64,000 bases of DNA from Glandiceps talaboti (Eukaryota > Hemichordata > Enteropneusta > Spengelidae). The translations under genes were made by a program, and so were the position numbers. The stretch lies in the NCBI RefSeq assembly GCF_964340395.1, contig NC_135570.1, positions 16,173,822 through 16,237,821 of the forward strand, written 5' to 3'. The first letter of the stretch is position 1. Every line of letters begins with the position of its first letter. A model generated the notes under the pieces. That model saw nothing but the letters and a program-made list of their open reading frames with translations. It ran no database searches and was not told the origin of the DNA. Of this stretch, positions 13,397-64,000 are shown in pieces.

Positions 13397-13997
13397 CATT
13401 TGACCTACTACTACCAAACAGGACAGACGTTCAAAATGATTACGACACGTTTGTACAAGGACTCTTGATTTTCGGACACATTTCCAAGATTCAGATTAAG
13501 CTGTGCAACAATGTCTTATCTTGCCATAAACAGAGCACCCTGGCTATTGTATGTCATTGTAGTATTTACATATTCATAATTTTTTTTAAATCATGTTTAC
13601 AAACAATATATATAATAACAATTTGTGTAGATTGTCAGGTGTTATTGTTGGTGGCGCTGTAACCACATATGTTTGCGGTCTCATGACAACGGTCACAAAA
13701 TGACCACCACAAACGCCATATCTCGCAACCAGTCAAGCGAATTTTACATACATGTATATGGGTATATGTTAACTGAATTTAGAATACTAAGTATTGGCTG
13801 CAAGACCATTCAATGAGAGCAGAAAAAAACGACCGTGAATCCGTTGCCAACTAACTAGCCAAGTCTGAAAAGGACCGTATGGGGTGGGTGTTTATTTGAG
13901 ATTTTTTAGAATTAACAAAATGACTGTGTTTCATCTTAAGAAACAATGTTAAACATTGACAAGTCCGTGTTTGTAACTCAATTTTGTACAAATTATT
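13397..13997. other. 3' flank of the FAXDC2-like gene
   Basis: This region probably includes the 3' untranslated region. I could not assign a polyadenylation site with confidence, and no other feature was recognised. Confidence 0.45.
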
Positions 13998-16014
13998 TAG
14001 AAATTATTTGACTGTCCGTTTTGCTAAGTTGTAGCAGACAATTAATCTTGTTGGTTACCATTTGGAAAGTAAACAATTAGCCCCATAAAACTCATTGAGA
14101 CCATGTGTGGTCATTTTAGTGTCAGTTTACCTTGTTGTCTAGCTTCTTAGCTCAAACTTCATTAATTACTAGTATCACATCATACATGCACACAGTGTTT
14201 TACACAACAACATTCTTCACACAGTTCATTTATAGTTCAATTTTTTTTATGATTTTGATAATGGTAAATTGATAAACAAATTAAACTTCCTTTACGTTGT
14301 AATTATTTAATAACAAAATAAAAAAAAGAAAACACTAGTGTCAACTTTTAGTGAAACGTTTACAACTTCAGCTTTTAATACTACTCTGATGTCCAGTCAT
14401 CATAAAACAACAAACTTTACAACATGTATTGACAACTCCCAACTTTAACTTTAAAGTCCAGTGACAACATTGCAAGACTATAATAAAACATTTCTTGTAT
14501 ATACTTTGCATGCAACTACAACTTGTTCATGTATTGACAATGTATACTACTTTGAAGTTAGCCATCATAACAAAGAGTTACTAACACATATTTTACATGC
14601 CATGTTTACATCTAAGTCATTTCTAGTCCTGTTTCTCTGGATAATCTAATTTATCGGGTTGCGCCACTTGTACAGAATTTCGACTCCAATTTCTCTTTGA
14701 TAGGGTTGTTCCTTGCATTTGAAAAATCAGTTCCTCGCTGATTTGCACTGTTAAAGTCTGCAATTCTTGTTCCGAATGTTTGACTTGCAATCCAAGGTTT
14801 TTCGGGGACATTTCCTTTGCAATATTTCTGTAGCATGGCTTTGTCAGTTGTCAATACTTGGAAAACATATAGTTGCATGCAAAGTTTTAGTCTTGATTCC
14901 AACTATGGTTTCTAAACCCTAACCTGTGAGTGGACCTTTACATGTAATGGTAACAATACTGTATAGGAACTAGATTAGTAAAGTTTATATCAGTAACGTT
15001 TTTATATAGTCTTGTTGTCACTCGACTATGATGTATGAGTTGTCAATACATGATGTAAAGTTTGTTGTTTTATGATTGGACATCAGAGCAGTATTAAAGT
15101 TGAAGTTGTAAAAGTTTCACTATTAAAAGTTGATACTAGTATTTTCTAGTAATGTGATAGTAAATAATGACAACACAAAAGTTGAAGTTGTTAGTCGTTA
15201 CGGCTGATTTGACAAAATAAAGAACAAAAATGAAGGTTAGCCTCCCAGTTTACTTCATTTGTGGAAGTGTGTACAGTATATGACTTGCAGATTTACGATC
15301 TTATCTCAGTTGATCTTATCACAAGCATTCAATGGGTTTGCTTGAATGAATAGACAAGTTTATACTGTACAAGGAGTTTTCTGCTTGTCCTTGACTACTG
15401 TAAGTCTTGCTTTCTTTTCAGAGATATATGCTCATCAATTTTGTGTTTGAATGAGTCCATGTAAATACCTGCAAATTATAACTATGAAAAATGCACATAT
15501 TTAAAGTAGAATTACTTACGATTGTAGAAGCTATATCATTAAAAAAATACATGGGACTAGTATTTTCATACAAGGTGACTACTAAGTGTGTGCACTCTGG
15601 TGATATTATGTACCTCTAAGTTTTAGTGTAACTTCAACAATGTCTGTCACTGTTGTAGCAAATGTTGAGACAAAGTTGGAAACCAAGTCTAGTAATCTAA
15701 CAGTATATATGTAAACATTTATTTTTGTTCCTTATTTTGTTAAATCAGGTGTAATCGTTTTAAAAAAAAATTGAACTATAAATGAACTTTATGAAGTATT
15801 TTGTTGTGTAAAACACTGTGTGTGCATGTGTGATGTGATACTAGTAATTAGTGAAGTTTGAGTTCACAGCTAGACAACAAGGTGAACTGACACTAAAATG
15901 ACCACACATGGTCTCAATGAGTTTTATGGGGCTAATTATTTACTTTCCAACTGATAACCAACAAGATTAATTGTCTGCTGCAACTTAGCAAAACGGACAG
16001 TCAAATAATTTCTA
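13998..16014. mobile_element. Long inverted-repeat (foldback) element, about 2.0 kb
   Basis: The left arm from 13998 (TAGAAATTATTTGACTGTCC onward) is repeated as reverse complement ending at 16014. The match is high over at least 260 bp, including GCCCCATAAAACTCATTGAG on the left. A second inner pair of matches lies at about 14330-14480 and 15000-15140. The arms are unequal because about 600 bp on the right (15150-15750) has no left counterpart. An open frame of 62-83 codons on the minus strand near 14623-14902 lies in the centre; I do not recognise it as a transposase. Family unassigned. Confidence 0.75.
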
Positions 16015-16177
16015 CAGTATATTATTATGGTTATAACACTTATGCTATGATAACGTAGAGCTATGTGAGACAAAACTTATAAAGAATATCCAAAACTGTC
16101 GTTAAAAAGTAATACATTTGTTTTATCAAAGTATAATCAGTATTTTGAAATTAGTCAAATTGTTCTTTCTGCATCAC

Positions 16178-50353
<34,176 letters not shown>

Positions 50354-50830
50354 GTTTGCCTAAACACAAATGCATTAAAATTAGGGTACATTTACACATA
50401 ATATAGAATGCACTGTTTAGTCTTGTTTATACTTTGTTTAAATTGAATCAAGCCTATTTTGAGTTCAAACCCAGGAAAAAAGTGGAGTGTCACCGACTAC
50501 TGCGTTACGTTTTGGGAAAATAAACGATTTTTGATTTTTCAGAAAAAGAGATGATGATATGAACCCTAATTTTAATATTTTGAAAGGACCAGGAACAAAC
50601 TGTCATATAAGAGAACTTGGAAAGATTTGAAAACTTCGATTATCAGGAAATGTGATATGTTAGGGGCATTCTATATCAAACTTGCAGTGCTTTTCGAATT
50701 AAATATCACATTATAGATAGCAATGCATATATTATATGTACGTCGTTGTTGTTCTAAACAAACAAACAAACAAACAAGCTATAGGATTTAGCGCAAGATA
50801 TTCATGTTGCTAAAGAACATATAAAGAATA
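50354..50830. other. 5' flank of the ABCC5-like gene
   Basis: Probably contains the 5' untranslated region, but no TATA box, clear upstream exon or regulatory motif could be supported. Confidence 0.4.
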
Positions 50831-50934
50831 TATAAACTCAATATATGTAATATGTCAATACTGGAGTAAACAGTGCTCAAGACATATGTATGTAGAGTGG
50901 TATAAATAACACAGTATCAAGTAAGATACACAGG

Positions 50935-50978
50935 AGCCGTTACACAGTGTTTCACGCTGTTGTGATCATCAGACGACT
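50935..50978 (-). ncRNA. Hammerhead ribozyme (Penelope type)
   Basis: Read on the minus strand: stem I AGTCGT with ACGGCT (one G-U), core CTGATGA and GAAA, stem II CAC/GCG with one mismatch and a U-U pair, stem III ACAC/GTGT with a single U loop. The predicted cut is between 50941 and 50940. The stop codon of the ORF end is 55 bp upstream. Confidence 0.78.
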
Positions 50979-51033
50979 AATGAAATAATTCTAGTTCTAT
51001 GAAGTTCCAATTTCAAAGTTCGAAATTTCCATT

Positions 51034-51770
51034 TCACGTGATATGGGTACCACAGTGGAAGTTGGTCAGTACATATCTATTTTGATGTCGGCACTTTGAT
51101 ATTAATTTGGAACGTTTATTTTAATAAATGTGTGCCGGGATTTATCTCGCAAATTCACAAACCAGTCGATTACTGATGTTGAATTACGCCATTGGTTTAC
51201 TCCTGTTGATGATCTGATATTATCTTTAATTCTGTCTAGAATTCTCTTGCTTACTAGACCCATTTCACTCTTTGTTGGATTAATCAATCTACAGGTTGGA
51301 GTTTTGACAACATTTTCCTTGTGGTCTTTCAAGGTTATGAAGGCCTGTTTTTTTGCCATAATTTCCATTCTGTCGCCAAGATTTAGCTCAATTGCTATGC
51401 GTTTCACTTCAGAATTGATATCATTGTACGAACTCTTATTTGCTATTTTGTATGTCTTTGTGAAGTTTTCTCGGAGCAGTTTATCATATTGTTCTTTGTC
51501 TACCTGGTAGAAATTCCTTGCCTTGTCAGCAGGGATGAGCATTTTTCCTGATTTCTTAATTGCCTTGATATCTGTTTTGAGCTTATGTTGGAAAGTGTCA
51601 ATTGCCTGTCTGAATTTGATGTTTTCCATCATCTTCAGCATATCTTCCTCTAAGGGTTTCATACAGCCAATCTGGGGAGGGCATTTCTTTGTCCTGAATC
51701 CGTACTTCTCTTCCTTGGGGAGTTCAATGTCACATTCTTCCTTCTTTGAAGGCTTGTATATTATCCCGAT
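51034..51770 (-). pseudogene. Penelope-like RT ORF, N-terminal part fused to C-terminal end
   Basis: From about 51770 the frame reads PADKARNFYQVDKEQYDKLL, FITLKDHKEN, PTCRLINPTKSEMG and GVNQWRNSTSVIDWF, the conserved region before the catalytic palm in this Penelope-like group. After HTFIKI (about 51115) homology stops, and a different frame at 51105-51034 reads LISKCRHQNRYVLTNF and ends in TGA, the normal C-terminus. The palm (YxDD) and GIY-YIG core are thus deleted. No activity is expected. Confidence 0.8.
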
Positions 51771-51915
51771 CGACGACAGTGCTCGACTGATTAACAGGAG
51801 CGTGTATAAATTCAGTATATGTAATATGTCAGTACTGGAGTAAACAGTGTTCAATACATATGGACGTAGCAGAGCGGTATTAATAACACTATGAAGTAAG
51901 ATACACAAGAGTCGG

Positions 51916-52555
51916 ACAACACTAGTCTTTCAAAACACGTCATACAAACAATCCATCACTAATAAGAGATACCACAGCTGTACTGAGCTATCAAAACATG
52001 TCTGGAACTTAAGGGCCAGCGGCCAAGAGTACAACTGTACTATACCTGGTCAGTCATCACACATGCAACTTCTTATTCAAATGTGTCGAAGCAGTGTGAC
52101 CTCTGCGTGGCAAAAAAGCTATGTATCATATATACTGACAAAACAAAGTGGAATGTAATCAGCTGATCAGAAGTTCATACTTTTTTATCAGACACTATTG
52201 GGAGACTCGTCGGCACATGACAAAGACAAGACTACTCGACCTTTTAGTTGTACATAGAGATTATTGATCATGTATGTCCAGTTGTCTATACGTGTAAATC
52301 ATCATACCACTGTGCACAGCATGCTCTGTTGAAAATTACCTTGAGTACACGATTTGAATAGAATATTGCATTTCGAGAGTGTATTTGTCGAATTCGTTTC
52401 AGTGATGCGGTAACACGGCAACCACGTACAGTTAGAGCCCTTGCCTGTCGCCTACTTGGAATTCACATCAAATATGTTTCTTATCGGATCTTTATCATGA
52501 CGTTTGCTTGTGGCGACATTATTTTTACAGCGACATCCAGGGTTGTCACACGAAA
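51916..52555. other. Intergenic stretch, nothing recognised
   Basis: No gene or repeat recognised between the Penelope-like element and the TTA-flanked element. Confidence 0.45.
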
Positions 52556-52558
52556 TTA

Positions 52559-54656
<2,098 letters not shown>

Positions 54657-54659
54657 TTA

Positions 54660-56790
<2,131 letters not shown>

Positions 56791-57699
56791 TTACAGAATA
56801 ATCACTGAAAGAATAAATACATTTAATTTCATTGATTGATTAATTAATTGTTGAATAAAATAGTACCCACACAAGTGTTTCCAAAAGTTACATACTAAAA
56901 TTCAAATTGGGTAAAAACACTGCTAAGGATGTCAATGCCACTTTGTTAGTATGAATGTAAGTACTTCTGATAAAATCATACAGTTCATGGCAAAGTTATA
57001 CAATAAATGTAATAATTTTTATAATAAGTTCATTGCACCTCCAGAGACATACAATGTTTGGGAACATGGTTGAAAAATTGTTTTAAAAACACAAACAATA
57101 GAGATGAAAATACCACCAATGGTGTTGTAGCACAACTGTCGTTTTTAAAAATCTTTACCCACATCAGCTGATCCGTGCTAGATATAGGTGTTCACTTGCC
57201 GAATGGCTATCCAGTTGCCTATCCAACCTTGTTGTTATCTTTACAAGATATGTGATCATTTGGCTGTTGCTATATGGGCATGGTCTTGTTGCTAGACAAA
57301 TTTGCATGTTGCAAATGTTAATGTTGGGTGCATTTCAATTATCTTTTCACTCAGAATATTGAGTTCAGTTTGTGTGCCACGGAATAGCATGAATATGACA
57401 TCTCTGAAACATGTCCAAAGTGACATTTTATCCATGTATGTTTCAATAATGTGACACTCAAGTTTGCGGAATGCGATGTCAGCTATCTATGGAGAAGCTG
57501 GTGAGCCCAAACTACAACCACATGTTTGTTTGTAGACATCTACAAACAGAGGCTACTTGAGGAAAACCACCGTTTGTATTTTCTCTTGGATTTATTTCTA
57601 ATTTACCAAGGTCTTTAAGGTGTGTTTCGTGTTTTTGTCTTGAAAATTTTCTTCTATCCATATTGGGAGATTATTCTCAAGACTTTACTTGTTGAAACT
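56791..57699. other. Intergenic stretch with a relative of the 48.7 kb repeat
   Basis: 57133-57320 resembles 48686-48860 (TAGCACAACTG start, CCAGTTGCCTATCCA, TTTGGCTGTTGCTAT), so it is another copy of that dispersed family. Nothing else recognised. Confidence 0.55.
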
Positions 57700-58400
57700 A
57701 TAGTTTAGTGGTTTGGTAGTTCTCTTTTTGGAGGATGTGGTGGCCCTGAAAAGGGCCGTTAGTAATAAAGGGAAGGGGATTCCTTACACTATCAATATTA
57801 CATAAGTGTATGACATTGTGTTTACCATATAACCAACTGTGGGTTGTTAGATCAAGTTTGTTAATAAGTTGAAGCATTTTCCAAGTTTGGTTCAAACTTG
57901 ATTATTTTGTTTGGTAATAATAAATTGGTTTAAAGGTCAGTTAGCCAAGTGATCAGTTAGCTACTCATGGATTTTTTACCGGCCAGCTATCTTAAATAGA
58001 AGCATGGATTGTTAACTGCTACTTATTGCTACAGAACAAGTTAGTTGTGAACCTGTGACATGTAGGTATAGTTATGAACCGTACATTACAAAATTGGTAA
58101 CCGAGAAAAAAATTCCATTAATTCTACATATGGAAAAAATAATTTGCTGCAGGACTGACAATAGAAAAACATGTGGTCTACCATCCTAGTGCGTGTAACA
58201 ATCTTAGCTGTGTTTTGGGCACATTGTAAGCGCTGTAACTGACCATCAAGCAAGCCTTATCTTAAAACATTGCAATATTCCAGCTTTGAAGATAGAACAA
58301 CATTGACGAGGCCCGCGAGGGTGGCATAGGAATTCTGAGACAAGTATTTTCTGATACGTCCAATTTTGCGAAGGAAGAGAATGATATACATTGAGACTGA
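57700..58400 (-). mobile_element. L2-like LINE remnant
   Basis: The minus strand near 58376-58190 reads FLRKIGRIRKYLSQNS, VVLSSKLEYCNVL, a stop, then LLDGQLQRLQCAQNTAK, the region after the RT palm in L2/CR1 elements. It is closely similar in order to the LINE at 19.4-26.5 kb. Limits are approximate; the downstream half is diverged. Confidence 0.65.
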
Positions 58401-59134
<734 letters not shown>

Positions 59135-59153
59135 CCGCCTACTCTAACACAAC

Positions 59154-59407
59154 AAAAAGGTGCAACCTGTGTCTTACGGAGAAGATGTTTATCATCAGTG
59201 CAAATAAATTGGGGCTCCTCGATAAACGATCAGAACTGATTTCAAAGTGCCGCCATGAAAACAAATACATTCTATCATTCCACCATGTCACTCCTCAACG
59301 CGCATCACATCCGGGTACCAGTTCTTCTGCGAGTTCGAATTCTATCACTTGAATTTCCGTTAGTCGTCTGAAGATCGCATTCAAGCGTGAAACTCTGAGT
59401 AACGGCT
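59154..59407 (+). mobile_element. Penelope-like element 3' fragment
   Basis: The frame reads CNLCLTEKMFIISANKLGLL, then DKRSELISKCRHENKYIL, keeping the CxxC and the CRH motif, and ends at TGA 59350-59352. The ribozyme begins nine bases later. Upstream coding sequence is cut off by (TA)n. Confidence 0.8.
59362..59407 (+). ncRNA. Hammerhead ribozyme (Penelope type)
   Basis: Stem I AGTCGT with ACGGCT (one G-U), core CTGAAGA (the variable position is A) and GAAA, stem II CGC/GCG with U-U closure, stem III ACTC/GAGT with a single T. The predicted cut is after A59401. Confidence 0.82.
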
Positions 59408-59507
59408 CTGTACCATAACTTGTGTATTTTGTGTAAATACAGCTCTATTTCTCAGTATTGAGCGCTTTTCCTTCAGTTTATGACTTACCTCTTACACTGA
59501 ATTAGTG

Positions 59508-59600
<93 letters not shown>

Positions 59601-59843
59601 CCATTGACTGTGTCAGCGACTGTAGAATAAAAGAGATATAAAGCGTCAAATGAAAATGAAGGAATCCCCGAGTGTTACGTTTTTGTAACAAATCACGATA
59701 ACTACTCATAAAATAAAGAGGTGTTAATTAACACTATTGCAGTCGAATGTTGGGTCTGACTACAAACGTGTACTGTCTAAGACATTGAAATATCAGACGA
59801 CGTGGTTAGCTGTTAGACCAGTAATTACAAGGGATGAGGGCAG

Positions 59844-59902
59844 AGTGCAGTAAGGTCGTATCTGCTATGCAATTGTATAGACAGATACGACCTTACTGCA
59901 CT
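59844..59902. repeat. Perfect 21-bp inverted repeat (hairpin)
   Basis: 59844-59864 and 59882-59902 are exact reverse complements around a 17-base loop. The stem contains GCAGTAAGGTCGTATCTG. It could be a MITE end pair or a hairpin of unknown use. Confidence 0.85.
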
Positions 59903-60155
59903 GACGCGACGGAGGGGGGGGGGGTCACTATTAAATCGCTTTAGAAAATGGAATTGGGGAGGATCCATTTCACTTGTATTCATTGTATTATCCAACTTTG
60001 GATTATTTTGTTATTGTCATATCCCACCACTGTCACCATTTTCAAGTCCCACTGCTGCAACATCTCAACACTGTTACTATTGTACTGTAATTATATCAGA
60101 ACATAACAGTCAAATCGCTGTTGATAACCATGCAGTGAATTAATTGTTAGATGTG

Positions 60156-60323
60156 ATGGGTAGAGGAGTGGGTCTCACAGGAGTAAACCTGAATGTAACT
60201 AGTTTGGTATTGTATATATTGGGGATAATCGGTGTGAAGGAGATACTGACCGCAGTACCGACAATGTTGGGAATGTATGCATCTTTGGAAGTTCTGGCCT
60301 ACGGTCAATTAGATCCAGCACAG
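60156..60323 (+). CDS. Unrecognised candidate exon, membrane-like
   Basis: ATG at 60156 opens 56 codons that end at CAG before GTAAAG. The product has a hydrophobic stretch (VTSLVLYILGIIGV, about residues 18-31) and a second weaker one. An AG lies just before ATGTG, so it may instead be an internal exon. I do not recognise the family and found no following exon. It could be a chance frame. Confidence 0.25.
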
Positions 60324-60589
60324 GTAAAGATACATATTCACTCAAACTAACTGAGGTGTAGTGGTAAACAATCAACGGTTTTTTTAATCTATCAATGCGG
60401 TGGCAGCGGTGAAATCATGTCCTTACCATTGAGTAAATCCCTCTAATGTACCGTCATGTCTGAATTGCTCCAAGGGATTTTCATTTCATGCAGATGAATA
60501 CACACAAAAATTCAACATCACTTTCTACAGAAATGCATTTAGTTCGGACGACGGGAAAGGGCTCTGTTGCACTCGGGTCTGTGAGTTAG
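60324..60589. other. Short unassigned stretch
   Basis: No feature recognised. Confidence 0.4.
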
Positions 60590-60715
60590 ACACGGCTGAG
60601 ATAAATCATCGAGTTTGTAGAACACTCACCCTGAGTTTAGGGGTGAAAGAAAACAAACCTTTCCCTACATATCAAAAACATGGTTTGACACAGTCTCCCT
60701 GTGGCGTAGTGCTTA

Positions 60716-62394
<1,679 letters not shown>

Positions 62395-62826
62395 TTAGTG
62401 CTCAGGATTAGCCGTAATGGGTTCGAATCCGCCACAGACATGGGAGTTTTCTTTCCCCCCCCCCCCCCAACTCAGGGTAAGTGTTGTACAGAGTCGATGA
62501 TTTGTCTGTATCACGAAACAAGTCGAATATTCAAGCCTGAATTTGTAACTGAACTGCACCGCCATAGAGGAAATTATGATGTGAATATAATAAACGATCG
62601 AACAAACGCCAAAGACGATCGAACATCACGTGATCGAATAAAAGTCGCTCACACCACAGCACGCGTGTATTATCGCTCCTAGGAAACCAATGTTATGCGC
62701 ACAATGATGCGCGTAAAGTTTTGTTTCCGTATACATTCGAACTTCGTTGACGAAACATTGTATACTGCATCCAAGCTAATCAAATACGTTAAAAATCGCA
62801 TATTAATTCTTCGAAAGCAGTCAATC

Positions 62827-62868
62827 ATGATGTCATTTCCTAGTATTCCTCCCCAGTATCCTGCAGGT
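62827..62868 (+). CDS. Candidate short first coding exon
   Basis: ATG ATG opens MMSFPSIPPQYPA and the frame meets CAG before GTAAGT, a strong donor. The protein is not recognised and no next exon is identified, so this is weak. Confidence 0.25.
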
Positions 62869-63377
62869 AAGTTTTTATAATGTAACTTTAAAACTGAGTA
62901 CATCGGAAGAGGTCTTTCTTTGACCTCTACATCGAAAGATTTACTGATAAAAGATGATAAATCGATCTACAATTATATGTACACCGTGTCATAAATATGA
63001 CACTGTTTCCATCCTCTGGAATTTTTGTTTTATGTGGGTTAGTGAAATTCAACATAATATCGATTTAAAGATTACGCTGTCTTGTAACTTCTTTATTTAC
63101 GTACCATCATATATTCTGACTTTAGCATAATTCCCTCGACTAGCTTTTCCACATCACAACTTTACTCTCAGGCCAGATGAATTGAATACGGACCCAGTTC
63201 CGATTCCATCACTGAGTGGCGGTAAATCACGGTGGATATTGTAAGCACATCTGGCCAATCCCACTGTGTATATCAGATGTACTAGACGATGATTGATAGT
63301 GATATCATCTTTCGCAATTTAACCCCTTTATTTTACCACCATGCGTCTTTATACAGTCTTCTAATTGTAATCTCACT
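62869..63377. other. Unassigned stretch
   Basis: No feature recognised; it may be the first intron of the candidate above. Confidence 0.35.
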
Positions 63378-63936
63378 TTGAAAAGTAGTCTTCAAGGTAT
63401 CATAAATTTTGCTGTACGAATTCAATGTGGCCTTAAAAAATCAGACCATGTAACACTTGCCAGAAATTCTCTAAATTGGCCAACTATTCAGGAAAGACAC
63501 GATCAACACTTCAAAAATATTGTCAGTAAATGTGTAAGCAAAAAAGTACCACTCTATTTATCTGATCTTGTCACCAAAAACTCAACAATACACCAATACA
63601 ATACTCGGACCAAATACCACATTCCAAAGGCACACAGTCGTTCTTTCAAATACCGCTCATGTATTTCCGCAAATACGACTACTTAGTAATCACTTAGTTT
63701 TTAATGTCTTAAACCGTTTTTAACTTCATAATTCTAGCATCTCTCGTGTTTTACTTTTTATAACTTTTATTTTATCTTTGTACTCTGCCCTGTAAATTTT
63801 GTTACTCTCCCATATTTTTAAATTATGTGTCTTTGTATTTTAACGTATGTTTTGTATTTTTATATTCAATGCATGAAAATCCATTTATGGATGCATTGAC
63901 CTAGAGTAATAAATCAAATCAAATCAAATCAAATCA
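63378..63936 (+). mobile_element. L2/CR1-like LINE 3' end with (AAATC)n tail
   Basis: The frame 63378-63686 reads LQGIINFAVRIQCGLKKSDH, LNWPTIQERHDQHF and YLSDLVTKNSTI, the post-palm segment of L2/CR1 elements. It stops before the usual WN.LP block, then about 220 bp of 3' sequence ends in AATAAATC and (AAATC)n at 63909-63936. Confidence 0.75.
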
Positions 63937-64000
63937 AACCAATCCCTTATGTGTGATACGTTCTTTGTATCCCTTACAACCATGAAAAGTAACACATAGG

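Larger units (their letters stand above)
50831..51915 (-). mobile_element. Penelope-like element, internally deleted, with flanking direct repeats
   Basis: Direct repeats of about 110 bp lie at 50831-50940 and 51805-51915 (TACTGGAGTAAACAGTG, GTAAGATACACA), matching the PLTR layout of Penelope-like elements. On the minus strand the order is repeat, RT ORF part, C-terminal ORF end, hammerhead ribozyme, repeat. The element inserted about 0.5 kb upstream of the ABCC5-like start codon, on the same strand. Confidence 0.8.

Noticed and set aside
14623-14902. Transposase gene inside the 2 kb inverted repeat
   Set aside because: The 62- and 83-codon overlapping frames show no catalytic motif I recognise.

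Overview
This window is nuclear DNA from an intron-rich, AT-rich animal, most likely a marine invertebrate. The evidence is long introns with GT-AG borders, metazoan gene families (STPG2, FAXDC2, ABCC5), abundant microsatellites and a mix of L2-like LINEs, Penelope-like elements, a tRNA-derived SINE and TIR elements. I cannot name the species. No prokaryotic features, CRISPR arrays or tRNA/rRNA genes were seen.

Layout. 0.2-3.8 kb (minus strand) holds the first three coding exons of an STPG2-like sperm-tail PG-rich repeat gene, which runs off the left edge; an X-box-like and an NRF1-like site lie about 0.5 kb upstream of its ATG. 4.7-9.3 kb is intergenic with tetranucleotide blocks, a LINE 3' end and two minisatellites. 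9.6-13.4 kb (plus strand) is a complete five-exon FAXDC2-like fatty acid hydroxylase of 290 residues. 14.0-16.0 kb is a long inverted-repeat element. 16.2-50.4 kb (minus strand) is a complete 24-exon ABCC5/MRP5-like transporter of 1,437 residues in which every exon phase joins. One of its introns starts with GC rather than GT. Its 8.3 kb intron 21 carries an L2-like LINE whose reverse-transcriptase reading frame is interrupted by a 5.4 kb, 31-bp minisatellite. 50.8-64 kb is repeat-dominated: a Penelope-like element with ribozyme, two TTA-flanked TIR elements (one inserted into a SINE), LINE and zinc-finger relics, long (TA)n tracts and two weak candidate exons.

The most notable signals are the following. 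(1) The minisatellite appears to have expanded in place from the LINE's own coding sequence. (2) Three hammerhead ribozymes with compensatory stem changes each sit just downstream of the stop codon of a Penelope-like ORF remnant; in one element the 5' terminus coincides with the ribozyme cleavage position. (3) A Harbinger-like element lies between the A and B boxes of a tRNA-derived SINE. (4) An approximately 60-bp cassette embedded in (TA)n recurs 29 kb apart in opposite orientation. The three host genes have no evident shared pathway; they are ordinary neighbours.
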